A stretch of DNA of 64,000 nucleotides from Chrysomallon squamiferum. Its lineage: Eukaryota > Mollusca > Gastropoda > Neomphalida > Peltospiridae. The translations under genes and the position numbers were made by a program. A model generated the notes under the pieces. It ran no database searches. It had not been told where the DNA came from and saw nothing but the letters and a program-made list of their open reading frames with translations. Each line of letters opens with the position of its first letter. Position 1 is the first letter of the stretch. Of the stretch, positions 38,027-50,565 are shown piece after piece. Location of the stretch: positions 28,138,322-28,202,321 of the forward strand of contig CM022671.1 in the NCBI GenBank assembly GCA_012295275.1, given 5' to 3'.

Positions 38027-38696
38027 ACTTCGAGGCGAGTCGAAACCAAAAAAGGACCAATCAGAACGTCCAAGACATTATAATTGAAAGTTATTATTAG
38101 GATTTCTGGTTTCTGCGCACGTGACCACATTTATAAGAAGCATGCCGACATTCTTACCTCCGATACTAAAACAGAGAGACAGCTTCCTTCCGAATCGTTC
38201 GACAGCCCATAGACCAAAAAATGTGGCCAGAACCAAAACGGCATTAGGAATACACACCAACCAAATGGCATGTCTCACAGGAAATCCCGCCATTTTTAAT
38301 ATGGTACCGCTGTAGTAACTGTAAGAGATTAATAATAATAATAAGAAGAAGAAGAATAGGAAGAAGAAGAAGAAGCAGAAGAAGAAAATAAAACAGTTGT
38401 AAAGCAGTTGAATATATTTTAAGTTACTGATTCTTTTCTACGTACAGTAAACAAAACTCAAAGTGTATTTTAGAAAAAAAAAAGAAATATAACATGGGAA
38501 AACATACACGTATTAATTAATAGAACTTGAAAAATATTAATTACTACAATAGTCCTTTTTTTTTTTCTTTTCGGATTTATATTGGTGAAGCTTGTAAACT
38601 CACTGAGCTCGAATAAATACAGTTAGCTAACGTAACCCAAAACCGTTCTAGCGTTAGTTTTTCCAAACGTCTTATAATTGCATTTCTCATGTTCAG

Positions 38697-38762
<66 letters not shown>

Positions 38763-39227
38763 AATAAATAATGATTTAAAATATATTATGTTTATTCTAA
38801 ATTAGAGACAAACAAATAATAATGTCAATAGACTTACAAAGACTTATGTAATCTAACTCAGATAAATATAATACTAATTTTCCCTTGACTTGCAAATTAT
38901 AATCCTTATATTGTTTACTATGCTATATTTAGGATAGCTAATACTCACATAATGCTATTGATTCCACTGAACTGTGCAAAAACACACAACCCGCATCCTA
39001 TGAACAGTGCTTTCCTGACGTAAGCTGTCGTAAATATTTGTGTTACCACTCCACTCTTTGTTTGTCGTTCTTCAGTGTTAGAAATAAAATAAAGTTTATT
39101 TATTTATTTATTTATTTTGTTGTTGTTATTTTTGTTTTTGTTGTTATTGCTGGAGTTGTTATGCATACAAACACGTTCACCACACAGATGACACCCTCAT
39201 ATTTAAAACATTACGTCTGTCGTAAAA

Positions 39228-39258
<31 letters not shown>

Positions 39259-42200
39259 GGCTGTCTGGCAGCGCTATTCTACAGTACATACGAAACAGAA
39301 AACGGTGGGTAATATTTCATAAATAACAAAGAATATTAAGTGCATTCTAATTAACGTCAGGTCGTTGAACGGTCGGTCAGAATGCGTAACCCGGTCGTAA
39401 GTGGGTTCAAGATAAGTGGGTTAGATCTCGATTGAATTTTTGATGGATGATGAGATCGATAAACGTAGAAGCCCACTGTGAAGGTTTACATTCTAGACAT
39501 GACTCCAAACTATCAAAAACCCTGGTTTGGGGAATCGCTTATAAAATTCGTTTTCTTAATTATTAATAACCTTAATGCGATGTCTGTTGATATTTTTTTT
39601 TTTTTTTTTTTTATGTAACTATTATAAAATCAAAATCTATTAACTTGTTAATGTTAAATTATGCCGAGTGTCTTAAAACAATTATTCATTTATTATATTT
39701 TTACACACACACACACATACTGAGCATATTCACTCTTAATGAAACTGAATAGCTACCCATATCTGATTTCACTGTTTCAATGATCGAAGACAGCGACATT
39801 TCGACTTCGTCTGCTCTGCTAACACGTTCTAGAACAGCACGTGCTTCCTCCTGGCGTCCCTTGATAACGAGCCACCGCGGACTTTCAGGAAGAAACACGA
39901 AGGAGATGAACTGAATTAAAGCTGGCAGAGCTCCCAGACCCAACATGTATCTGAAATGGGTTTAAATGTTAACATTGATTTTTGGAAACAGTTATCGACG
40001 TCGTTCTTCTTTCTCTTATTATTATTATTATTATTATTATTATCATCATCATCATCATTAGTGGTAGTAGTAACAGTTACAGTAATATTTTGATTTAGGT
40101 GTATATTACTTCATACATTATGTACATATAAGCACTTACACGTTTATACACGCCAAACAAATGTGCATCCATACTGATATAGACAGTCAAACAGATGCAG
40201 ACAGATAAAACTCGGACACACCCATGCACCCACACTTATACACACATATATATACACAGACCACCTCTATCTGTTGATATATGTTAATATATATACACAG
40301 GGCCGGCGTCAAGCGATGGCATGCAGAAGGAGGGGTGTCGAACGGGCGGTGGCACCGGACATCCAAATTGGGGGGCATCCAATCAGAGAAAAGAACTTAA
40401 TAAATTTGATTAATTTATATATAAATCAAATAAAGTGTTTAGTTTATGTTTCATCTGTGTTTACATATTCAAATTATCTTCCTTTCTCATAGAATTTCTC
40501 AGTATTAGGCCTTATACTTGAGTCTTTGGGGCATACAATCAAGGAGTTGGCCCCGGCCTCACCAGACTGCACGTCACTGCGCCTTAGGCAAGGTTAGATT
40601 CCGGCAAAATTAAGACTAGAATAAACAAACATAAATACAGACATTAATGATGAACCAGCAGCTTAATGGACAGTTGAACAGTCACTCAATACGAATATAC
40701 CTGAAACCCAGTTTAGCTGAGGGATAAATGTAGTCATTTAAATATCCCACACAGGCCATTTCTTTCCTTGTTTATACATTAAAATAAGGAGTTACCATTT
40801 TGGTTTCCGCGGCAAACTGAAGGTTTCGTATACGCGTGGTTCTACGGAAACACTCATAGCCTATAAAAACACACGTCCTGATGGTTTCGTGTACGCGTGA
40901 TTTTCACTCTTATTTTGCTTGTTCCGGTCAGCCTGGCATTTCGGATTTGTTTCTGTATGGAATAAACGAGGATAAAAAAAAAAAAAAAAAAACCTAAATA
41001 AAGCTGAAATTTATTTATTTATTTTTACAGAACTGTTGTTGATTTGGAAAAAACTGCGCCCCCTGAAATAGTGCCCTAGGTGGCTGCCTATATTGTATCG
41101 CCGGCCCTGTATATATTTATATATATATATATATATATCCGTGCGGACATATTTCCATACATATGTCGCATGATCGTCCTTCTAGAGTTCCATGAAATAC
41201 AGTGAAACTGGTTTATCAAAGCGTGCTAAATACTATACGGAGACGCTTATCAAAGATCCAAGGCTACTAAGTCTTAACATTAGGGCCGATTCTGAACGAC
41301 CTTTCTATTTCATCATTATGCAAATAACGTACGAGTGACATTTAATAACCGTTACAGTTAAACTGTGCTATGGTATCTTCAAGCGTATAATGTTTAATTT
41401 ATTCGCGTAAACACGTATCGTTACATGCATGCACATATGCACACACTGGAAAACGCAAAAGATGCATCATGTTTCCCTGTTAATGTAAGCATATTTCTTA
41501 AGTACCTCCATCCCGTCGTCTTGTTTTCACTCAAGAGTCCAGCCATGATACTGGATAGCAAAATTCCGATACATATAAACAGCTGATTCAACGTTACTAG
41601 ACGTCCGCGAATGTCAGGGGGAGATGACTCTGCAATGTACACTGGAACCATCATCGAGGTGATACCTAATTTAAATGTTCAATAATATTTTGAAAATCAA
41701 AAAAAAAAAATATATATATATATATATCAAATGCATTCTTAAAATAAAATTTAATATTTCTAAAACATTTATATTCAAAAACATACTGAAAACAAAAAGT
41801 TCAGTTGGCTCCATACTATATTAAATTAGTATCGTAACCTTACAAAATTTCTTTAAAAAAAAACAAAAAAAAAACGAAAAACAGAACAAGGAAATAAAGA
41901 AAAAAAAAACGTTATTATTGTTAATAGCATAGAAATTAAAAAAAAAGGTATGGGGTGACTTACCTACAGCAACGCCTACAACCACTCGTCCCACGAACAA
42001 CACCTCTTTGGTCGGTGCCACCGCCATGACAACAGATCCAATGATGAATATAACATTGGAGATCATAATCGTTTTCTTGCGTCCAAGAAGATCTCCAATG
42101 TGACCAGAGCACAGAGAGGCCACGGCGGCGGCTGCAATGGTTCCGCTCACGATCAGTTCGTGCCAGATCGACTGAAGGTTGAAATAAGGCTCGATTAACA

Positions 42201-42300
42201 GCATTGAACCGGAGACGATGCCGGTGTCGTAGCCAAATAGCAGACCTCCTAACGTGGCACATCCTGCCAGTATATAAACAAACGTACGTTGAACGGCCAT
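35542..42300 (-). CDS. Proton myo-inositol cotransporter-like (SLC2A13/HMIT), copy A
   Basis: A 12-helix major facilitator of the class III GLUT family; vertebrate SLC2A13 carries myo-inositol with protons. Exons in transcript order: 42300-41964, 41665-41506, 39950-39757, 39069-38949, 38318-38158, 37550-37418, 37146-36923, 36384-36232, 35729-35542; 556 residues. Motifs: GGLLFGYDTGIVSG in helix 1, DLLGRKK, VPVYIAESSPPDIRGRL, LPESPRWL, VERFGRK, GPMPWTINAEIYPLWARG and LPETKEKSLEE. Between helices 9 and 10 lies the large extracellular loop typical of HMIT, with a PSI-like Cys cluster (FCESCIKDKGCGFCY, exon 7). In helix 7 the family QQLSGIN reads AQFSGIN, so the first Gln is lost. Start ATG at 42300 is the first in frame. 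Exon 7 ends at a weak donor gttcat. Intron 2 (39951-41505) holds a transposon-like element. Exon boundaries and phases match copy B. Confidence 0.93.
36600..36850. repeat. Low-complexity A/T block
   Basis: ATT runs, a poly(A) of about 24 bp and TTTA/TTAT repeats fill roughly 250 bp of SLC2A13-A intron 7. Confidence 0.8.
37992..38024. repeat. Poly(A) run
   Basis: About 33 consecutive A in SLC2A13-A intron 5. It could be a retroposon tail, but no element body was recognised beside it. Confidence 0.8.
38700..38772. repeat. (AAT)n(AAAT)n microsatellite
   Basis: AAT units then AAAT units in SLC2A13-A intron 4. Confidence 0.9.
40298..41109. mobile_element. Non-autonomous DNA transposon, hAT-like terminal inverted repeats
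   Basis: A segment of about 812 bp is bounded by perfect 11 bp inverted termini, CAGGGCCGGCG (40298-40308) and CGCCGGCCCTG (41099-41109). CAGGG-type ends followed by CCGGC are common in hAT superfamily elements. The interior is more GC-rich than its surroundings and has no transposase frame. Flanking octamers TATATACA and TATATATT agree at 6 of 8 positions, a possible decayed target duplication, though weak because the site is a TA repeat. The element lies in intron 2 of SLC2A13-A. An internal stretch near 40550-40595 (GGCCCCGGCCTCACC) may be part of a second, nested or older copy. Confidence 0.7.
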
Positions 42301-43669
42301 TTCAAAGTTTCTAAAGTCTGTTCTGCTGCAGTAGTAAAATTCTGAGACCAACAATAGTAATAACTGCTATCAGTTTTAATTGTGGATCAGTTTTCAGTCC
42401 TCCAGTGACCCGGCTTGGCCAGCGTCTTAATTAGACGTGCTCAAATGTGTGCAGTGTGTGAGAACTTGCAACACAGTACGACGAAGTCAGCTGAGGTTAT
42501 TATACTGACCGACTTCGAAGTAGAGGTGGGTCGAGACAGATACTTTACCTCAGACCGAGGAACACTGGGATCGTATCCAGCTTGGTCCTCATACCCAGAA
42601 ATAATTAACAGTATTAGTATATTACTCAGTGATAGTTAAGAATTGTAGCTGAGTAAGGTATATTTTGTTACGCACAACAAAGAATTGTACAAATGTGAGA
42701 CGCGAGTATCAGATCCTAAAAAAACATCCAACATTTTAAAAATAAGTGAATCTGTGTCGCTAATCGGGGCTAAGTTGAATCTCTGATCATAGCATAATCA
42801 TATACATTTTATTATTGCCGTATATATAACTTTTTATCCTGTGATAACTGCGAAATGCAGTATAATATGATTTATTTTCCATTGATAATTATTAATTATA
42901 ACGTAATGTATTGCGGATAAATATTTTTTGATATTCATTAATTTCTGTCATAAGCAAGACCTTTTCTATGCATCAGCTGGACTCTTCTGATATGCATTGT
43001 GTATGTGCACGTGTGTGTATGTTCGTGTGTGTATATGTATGTATGTATGGATGGATGAACATATGCATTTATGTAGGTATTGTATATATATATACGTTTG
43101 TATGGATGTAATTGTATGTACGTATATATATAAAATATATATATATATATGGATGGATGCATGTATGTATGTATGTATGAATGTATATACGCCCGTTTAT
43201 TACATCAACGAAATTGTATAGATTATATGATATGTGCTATATTTGTGTTTGAAGCATTTTAGATGTTTTAAAAATAAAACGTAAATGCAAAATAATAAAT
43301 GGACATATTAAAAGATTTATCACATTAATACATTTTCAGAATATTTTATTTTACATAACAATTTATAAAAGAACTAGAATAAAATATCTGTAAATATAAT
43401 TATAACAATTAACTTATTATTCCAAAAGAGCAACATATAAAGATAAAAACATCATATATATACACACACACACACATACACAAGCAATCACGCACACTCA
43501 AACCAAAGACACAGACCTTGTGTACACACAGAAATAACGTTTAAATCTTGATTATATTCATGATCTAGTATTTTATTAACAACGACCGTAAAATTACCAC
43601 AAGTGTATGAATTCTTTGTTCATGTTATTTATGTTACTATTGATCTAATGTGATATACCCAACGCTTTA
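42301..43669. other. Spacer between tandem SLC2A13 copies
   Basis: About 1.4 kb between the start of copy A and the stop of copy B, both on minus. Bases 42301-42640 are less AT-rich and probably hold the copy A promoter and 5' UTR. 43007-43195 is a degenerate TATG/TG simple-repeat zone. A CA run lies at 43461-43482. No exon recognised. Confidence 0.5.
43007..43195. repeat. TATG/TG simple-repeat zone
   Basis: Interleaved GTAT, TGGA and TATA units. The repeat generates long spurious open frames on both strands rich in Cys/Tyr/Met/Ile. Confidence 0.85.
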
Positions 43670-44536
43670 TCACATTTTAGTCACTTCCACAGATTTAGTA
43701 TAATCGTTTTCACTTGGAATTTCTATTTCGTATACCCCTATGTTTTCCTGCAGTTGTTCCCGCTCTTTCTTTGACATAAACAGTAATTGCACTTCCTCCA
43801 GAGTTTTGTTCTTAGTCTCTGGCAAGAAAATTATTGTAAAGATCATCCCAGCGAAACAGATGCTTGCAAATAACCAAAATGTACCTGGAATTGTAATGAA
43901 AGAAATTAATATCCACTGTTTGCAAAGATTAAGTAACGGAAAAATACTACTCAGTTTATGTGATACAGGATGATACAGAGATTTAAAAAAAAGCTGATGT
44001 ATTGTTTGTTTAAAACAGATTTATAATTTTTGTCGTTATTTTGCTTTGATTAAGTCCATAATTAAATTCTGAATAGAACTGACTGTACTGTTATTAACTT
44101 CTGAGCTTTGTTAATAAAGATTCAGAAAGGTAATTAGTGCATTTTCTTTTTTTGTTTTTTCTTTTCTTAAATTAAACAATATTCTATTATTTATTTTATT
44201 TTAAATTAAACAATATTCTATTACTTTTTTCTTTTCTTTTTGTTTAAACTAAATATAATAATCATTTCTTTTTTTTTTTCCATATATGGGCTATATATTT
44301 CATCAGCCCGTTAAGTATACATAATATGTGTGTGAAAGTGTAATATTTACCATATGTCGTAATTGTTTCAGTTAGTGTCAGAAAGGTGAAGGATACGACA
44401 AGATTGAAAATCCAGTTGACGGCGGTTGTCATAGCAATACATGTACTTCGTGCCCACAGAGGGAATATTTCAGAGTTTATTGTCCATGGCATTGGCCCCA
44501 GACCTTGAATAAAGTAACGATAATCAGTAATTGTAA

Positions 44537-44585
<49 letters not shown>

Positions 44586-45565
44586 TGCTACTACATATTA
44601 AATACAACATCTATTTTTAACAAATGAATTAGAATAAGATTATTAACGAACAGAAATAAAAATTATAAGATATAATTTAATAAAAAAATAAAGAAGCATA
44701 CAATTAAATTTCAGCAACATCAAACTAATTAATGTCGTAAAACTAATCACATAGTAATTTAAAGAATAGTAACAAACAAAACAAGTTAAGAATATGTACC
44801 TGGTGCAAACGAAACAACGAACATGGCCAGCCCCAAAACAGCCATCCACGAATAGTCTGTGGGGCAGTAACCTTGTGCCCAGTGCATTCCGGAAGAGGAA
44901 ACACCGACAGCGTTACAGCGGCCATATTCAGCTCTTTCCTCTTTCTTATCCATTTGAGCTGGTAAGCACGTTCCGTTGGCGATGTCATCGTAGCAAAATC
45001 CACACCGACTGTCTCTGATGCAGTCGTTGCAGATGCTGAAAACAGTTACATAAATGTTTAGGTTTTCAAAGAATAAACTAAACATTTGTTGAAAAATAAC
45101 ATCATGTGCGTTTTAAAAATACAATTTTATTTCAAAACTTTTCACCGCCAATAAGCTATTACCATTATTTTGCTAATATCTGATGTTCCTAAATATGTGA
45201 AGATATAAAGAAATAATTGCATGTGTATCTGATTCATCCAGATAAATTTTATGAACTAAGTTAATTATTTTTGTGGATGTTTTCATTTTAATTTTTTGGC
45301 CAGTGTTTAGTTTTTGTTTGTATTTGATTCATTTATTAATTGTGAACTTCATTTAAAATGTTATTAGATTAACTTTATTTAATCATTTAAATAAATGAAA
45401 GGATAAATAAATACTGACGAATATTTGACGTAGCAGCTGTCAGTGATGACTGTGTCGTTTCCATCGTACGTTTCTGTGATGTTGGTGTTGATTTGTGGCG
45501 AATTGTTTGCTGATAACTGAAATCCGATCGCCAAAATGCCAAGGGAAATAACCACTCCTACGGAG

Positions 45566-45620
<55 letters not shown>

Positions 45621-47312
45621 GAAATTTTAAAGTGATTTGAAACTGAATTACCTTTCAAATACATATTGAATATTGCAGTTTTATATTTATTATTATTACT
45701 TAAAATTATTATTATTAATTAATTTCAATTTACATTAATATCCATTGCATTAATACTTGAAAACAATGCAGAATTTTACTTACTGAAAGGACCTTTTACA
45801 GAAAATAGAATATCCTAAAATAATTATAGTATATTAATCATTTGCTTTATGTGGTAAACTATTAAACGAGTTCAAACATCTATTTAGATGTTAGGACAGA
45901 GATGGGATTTTACCTGCAAAACTAATCACAATCAATAATTTACGACCAAATCTCTCCACAGCCCAAAGACCGATGAAAGTCGACAAGAAGTTTATTGTGT
46001 CAGGAACCATCACCAACCAAATTGCATATCTAACCGGAAATCCCGCCATTTTTAGAATAGATGCGCTGTAATATCTGCAAAAGTCAGTACTTTCCGAAAA
46101 GTTCTAATAATTACGGTTATAATTATCACTAAAAACAATGCCAAAACAATTATTTTTCGATGACATAATCTTGTGTTCTTATCAGATTCAAAAAACCATG
46201 TTAGATCTAACATTTAATTGTACGGCCTTTTGACTAGTACGATATAAAACCAAATATACTAATTAAAGTTACAGGTAACTCATTGCAAACGCGTTGATCT
46301 ACATTAAATGGTATACTGTAATGTGGAATACGTCAAGGTTATTTTGATACGCAAATACTGGTTGTTAATCGACACTGAACTTTATGATTGTCGCGATGTA
46401 AGTGCCTAAAGTGCTCATTTTCACGTCTAGGGGGTGAGTAAATACAAATTGTAACAATAATTTATTATAAATTCATTGGATAAATAGCAATCAACAAGTG
46501 TGCAGGTTCAGTTATTTATTTATTTACAAACATTTTGTATTTTGTAATAATATGCAAGAAATAAAAGCAGTTAAATTATTTAAAATACGGAATCAGCTGA
46601 ATCCTAATTAAAGACGGAATCTGTCGGAGAGAATCTAATTACGTTGATATGCCGTTATTTATATTAAACAAGTTATGTTATTTATATTAAACAAATGCGC
46701 CATTGGTAACACAGAAAACACTGCATAATGTCGGTACCAAAAACAATGTAGAAAAGTATCTTGCCAAACGCTTATCGAAGCAAGGTCAAAGTTTCAATGT
46801 TCTCTCTCGAAACCTCCGTGTTCATCAAAGGAACCACCTGGTTCAGTAGATGCCTGCTTATCTTTGCTTCTTCTCAGACCCCGATGTCCGTATATATTAC
46901 ATTCTTGCGGACGTTAATGAAAACCATGGAATGAAAGAATGAAAAGACGGAAAATTTCAAAACTATGTTTCTTTCTCACACAAAAAAAAAACCTCCATAT
47001 TTTGGACGATAATTTACTTAATTTAGAAATTTAAAAACTACCTTAAAGAGTTCGTCATCGCGTACTTTCCTGTAAAAAGATGTTACTGATGGTCAAACAG
47101 AACTTTAATTATCTGCAATTATCAATAATATATGCAACAGAAATATATCTACTGAAACACAGTTTCATAGATATGCGGGTTTATGTCTTCGTCGCAAAGG
47201 TAACTAATTACGATTATTTTCAAAGCTGAATTCGAATTTATTGTCCGCAAATTCGTCCTTTATTTAATTGGATTTGATACCATGAGCGACTTATTCAAGC
47301 ACACTATTCATT

Positions 47313-47356
<44 letters not shown>

Positions 47357-49869
47357 TGTATGTATATATATATTTATACACATACATATTTGCTGATTCT
47401 TATAAGAGTTAATAGATCTGTTTTTCTTACTTACATGACAGTGTTTATTCCACAGAGCTGCTGGAAAAGCTGAAGTCCAGCTCCAACAAAGAGAGCTTTC
47501 ATCACGTATGGAGTACTACACACTTTACCCAGAACGAAACCTAAAAAAACAGATTTTAAAAATACATTTTCACAAGTCAAGAATATACGCTTACAAACAC
47601 GAAGTCTGGATTAGTTGTTTTCGTTTTTATTTATTGAATTGACATTTTTACCATGTTTGGACTGTTTATCTTGATCGATGCCTTTCTGTATATCTTCAAG
47701 TTCTTTGCTGACGTCATCATGTCCTCTAATTCTCACAAGTACAGCACGAGCATCTGTACCTCGTCCTTTGCTCAGAAGCCAGCGCGGACTTTCAGGAAGA
47801 AAGAAGAATCCGAAGAATTGTACCATCCCAGGCAAACCGGCTAATCCAAGCATATACCTGTAAAAAAAAAAAAAAAAAAAAAAAAACACAATACAAACAC
47901 GTTTAATATAATTATTCTGTAAGAATGAAACATTTAAAGGGAAAACAAAAAGAGTTAAACAGTGTATAATATTAATATTACAATCTAGAAAATAAGTATT
48001 TTTAAATTATAAGTACTAATGGTAGACTATATTAAGCAGTAACAGATAAACAATTTCCATCTAGCTGTTTATAGTGTAGCATAAGCGGATAAAAAAAAAC
48101 CCACAAAAAACCTACAAAATTCACGTGTTGCTATCACTGTGATAAATCTAATTTTAAAATGAAACGATTTGCATTACATAGAAAAGAAGAAGAACACGAA
48201 GAAAAATAACAGCCAAAACAAAACAAAACAAAAATTCGATTGCCAAAAGAATATAAAGGCAAATCAAGGGGCACAAATGTGTCCCAGCCCAATGGATCCG
48301 GGTACACAGAATCACTGCATTACCTCCAGCCTGTGTCCTTTATCTCGCTGAACGCACCAGCAATCAACGCGGAAAGGATGATGCCTATTGTTATAAACAA
48401 CTGGTTCAAGGTCACCAGACGACCTCTGATAGGAGTTGGGGCGACTTCAGCCACATACACGGGAACAGTCATGGAAGCAAATCCTGAAAATAAAATATTT
48501 TGAGTCTAAATTTAACACTTCTAAGATAGTTAATGACTTAATGATAAATTTAATTCTTAATTTATGATCTACGGTTTATTGCTGTTGAAGTATACTAGAT
48601 TTAACATTCTAACATTTTAATTTTGACGTACTATAATCAACGATGGAAATGGGTTTTAGGAATCAGAACAGGGTTTAAAAAGTTCATGAGGCCCAGGCTG
48701 GGAAAGACTGGACTGTTAGACATTGTAAGTCCCTCCGTGAAAATCTTTTTGTAATCTGAAAATGCAATTTGTTATTGCGGGCTGATAATAGAAAAAGAAT
48801 TAACTAATCTATAACGTGCCCTTATCTAAAGACTGTCGTAACAGTTTCCAATCAGGAAGTTCGTATACACATTTATTAGCTCACTGAACACAAAATGTGT
48901 TTTTGATTTCCATTAAGATGCCTTTATATGTTGTTTAAAAGAAATGAGTGAAATATTGCAAGAATGACTTTTTATTTCCTAGACAAAGATTAGCTAATAA
49001 ACGTGTTTGACTCTGCACTAGTACAGAAATAGGACATAAACCGGAAGCTAAAAACTAGGAGAGCGCCCACCCCCCGTTTCCATCAATGACTGTTTTTCTT
49101 GTTAAACTGTCTGACGGTGTGCTTACCTGACCTTCTCAGAATAATCAAGTAATCTCCCACAGTTATATCAGTTTTTCATCGAAAAATATTGTAATTTGTC
49201 AAAAAAAGTGTTTTAATAAATCAAGCAACCCTATAAGATTTGCCGTTTCCGCCAATAACTTGTCTGTATTCGATTTTGAGTGACAGTGCTTCAAAGCATT
49301 GTATTTTTATTAGACAGCGAACAGTAAAATTATAGATCACTGCTAAGGGTTTATTCAAAGTACTTTGGGCAAAAATGGAACATAACATGTTATTACATCG
49401 GAAAGGACCTCGAGGTAGCAATCTAGTCAAAAGAGTGGACTAGATGGTGTATTGCGGAACTGTAATCTAGACAAACTGTATCAAATGCAGTTTTTTTTTT
49501 TATAAAGATGTTTTGGTCACTTTTACATGATAAAGAGATTTAAGTATACGCTTTAATTCTTTCGGCGAATTTAATTATATAATTCGCAGATTATCGTTTT
49601 TATTTAATATCTATTTATAAAATAAGCTTCATGCTTTATAAAATATAAACAAGTATTAATATTTTATTATTAAACTATTATTATTTTCTTCTTTTTTCCA
49701 TACATGTTGTCTTACAGTAGTTTTTATTTGTTTTTATTTTAAATATATCACTGTATCAATAAAAACTTACCTTCAATAAATATTTTCAAACATTATTTTA
49801 TTAAAAGATTTGAAAATTTCTACTTAAAGTAATATTGAAAAACAATAAAACAAAATAAAAAACAGTAAA

Positions 49870-49907
<38 letters not shown>

Positions 49908-50565
49908 TAATAATAATAATAACAAAAAAATAAATAAAAATAATAAAAAAATAATAAAATAATAAATAAATAGTAGTAACAGCAGCAGTACTAATAGTAG
50001 TACTACTACTACTAATAATAATAATAACAGCAATAAAAATAATAATAAATAAAACAAGCAAATAAAAATTAAATGAATGAATGAATTAATAAAGTCAACA
50101 CATTTATTTTCTGAAATCTGTCATTTCCAATAACAGTTCTCTGTACTTACCTATACCTATACCGACAACAATTCTTCCTACAAGCAGAATTTCCTTGGAT
50201 GGCGACGCTCCCATTAAAGCAGCTCCTCCTGTAAAAACAATACTAGCAAACATGATTGTTTTCTTTCGTCCAAAGAAATCTGTACTGAAGCCAGCTACAA
50301 GAGAAAACAATGCAGCCGCACCAATAGTGCCACTGACGATGATCTCTGTCCATATTGTATTGAGGTTGAAGTACGGTTTTATCAACAGCATTGCTCCTGA
50401 GACTATTCCCGTGTCGTATCCGAACAGCAGGCCACCCAGAGTAGCGAAACATGACAGAAAATACACAAATTTCGTATTTTCGCATTTTGGAGAAGCTGCA
50501 CTGTCAGTATCGGCCGTTATGTCGACACTGGTTCCGTTTTTACCTTGGTGTTTTTTCTCATCCAT
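43670..50565 (-). CDS. SLC2A13: Proton myo-inositol cotransporter-like (SLC2A13/HMIT), copy B
   Basis: Class III GLUT-family facilitator, expected in plasma or internal membranes. Exons in transcript order: 50565-50151, 48483-48324, 47857-47652, 47540-47435, 46074-45914, 45557-45419, 45035-44800, 44503-44351, 43884-43670; 596 residues (human HMIT about 650). The cytoplasmic N-tail starts MDEKKHQGKNG. Motifs: GGLLFGYDTGIVSG, DFFGRKK, VPVYVAEVAPTPIRGRL, LPESPRWL, QQLCGIN in helix 7 with both Gln present, VERFGRK, GPMPWTINSEIFPLWARS, LPETKNKTLEE. The loop between helices 9 and 10 has the HMIT PSI-like Cys cluster (ICNDCIRDSRCGFCY) and N-glycosylation sequons. This copy retains the family residues better than copy A, so it is the better SLC2A13 counterpart. 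Intron phases (1,2,1,2,1,2,1,1) equal those of copy A; exons 2, 5 and 8 are the same length in both. Confidence 0.95.
44536..44584. repeat. (ATT)n microsatellite
   Basis: About 16 TTA units in SLC2A13-B intron 7. Confidence 0.9.
45568..45620. repeat. (AAT)n microsatellite next to acceptor
   Basis: About 17 AAT units on plus (ATT on the transcribed strand), ending about 10 bp before the acceptor of SLC2A13-B exon 6. Confidence 0.9.
47313..47352. repeat. (TG)n microsatellite
   Basis: About 20 TG units in SLC2A13-B intron 4. Confidence 0.9.
49868..50060. repeat. AAT/AAAT/AGT low-complexity tract
   Basis: Nearly 200 bp of AAT, AAAT and AGC/AGT trinucleotides in SLC2A13-B intron 1. It produces long Leu/Ile-only spurious frames on minus. 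Confidence 0.85.

Noticed and set aside
42938-43221. Overlapping Tyr/His/Cys-rich frames on both strands
   Set aside because: TATG simple repeat between the tandem transporters.
46850-46900. Possible tRNA-derived SINE head (GGTTCAGTAGATGCC)
   Set aside because: The box B match is poor and there is no box A at the right distance.
49801-50061. Leu/Ile/Val-only frames on minus
   Set aside because: Low-complexity AAT/AAAT tract in SLC2A13-B intron 1.
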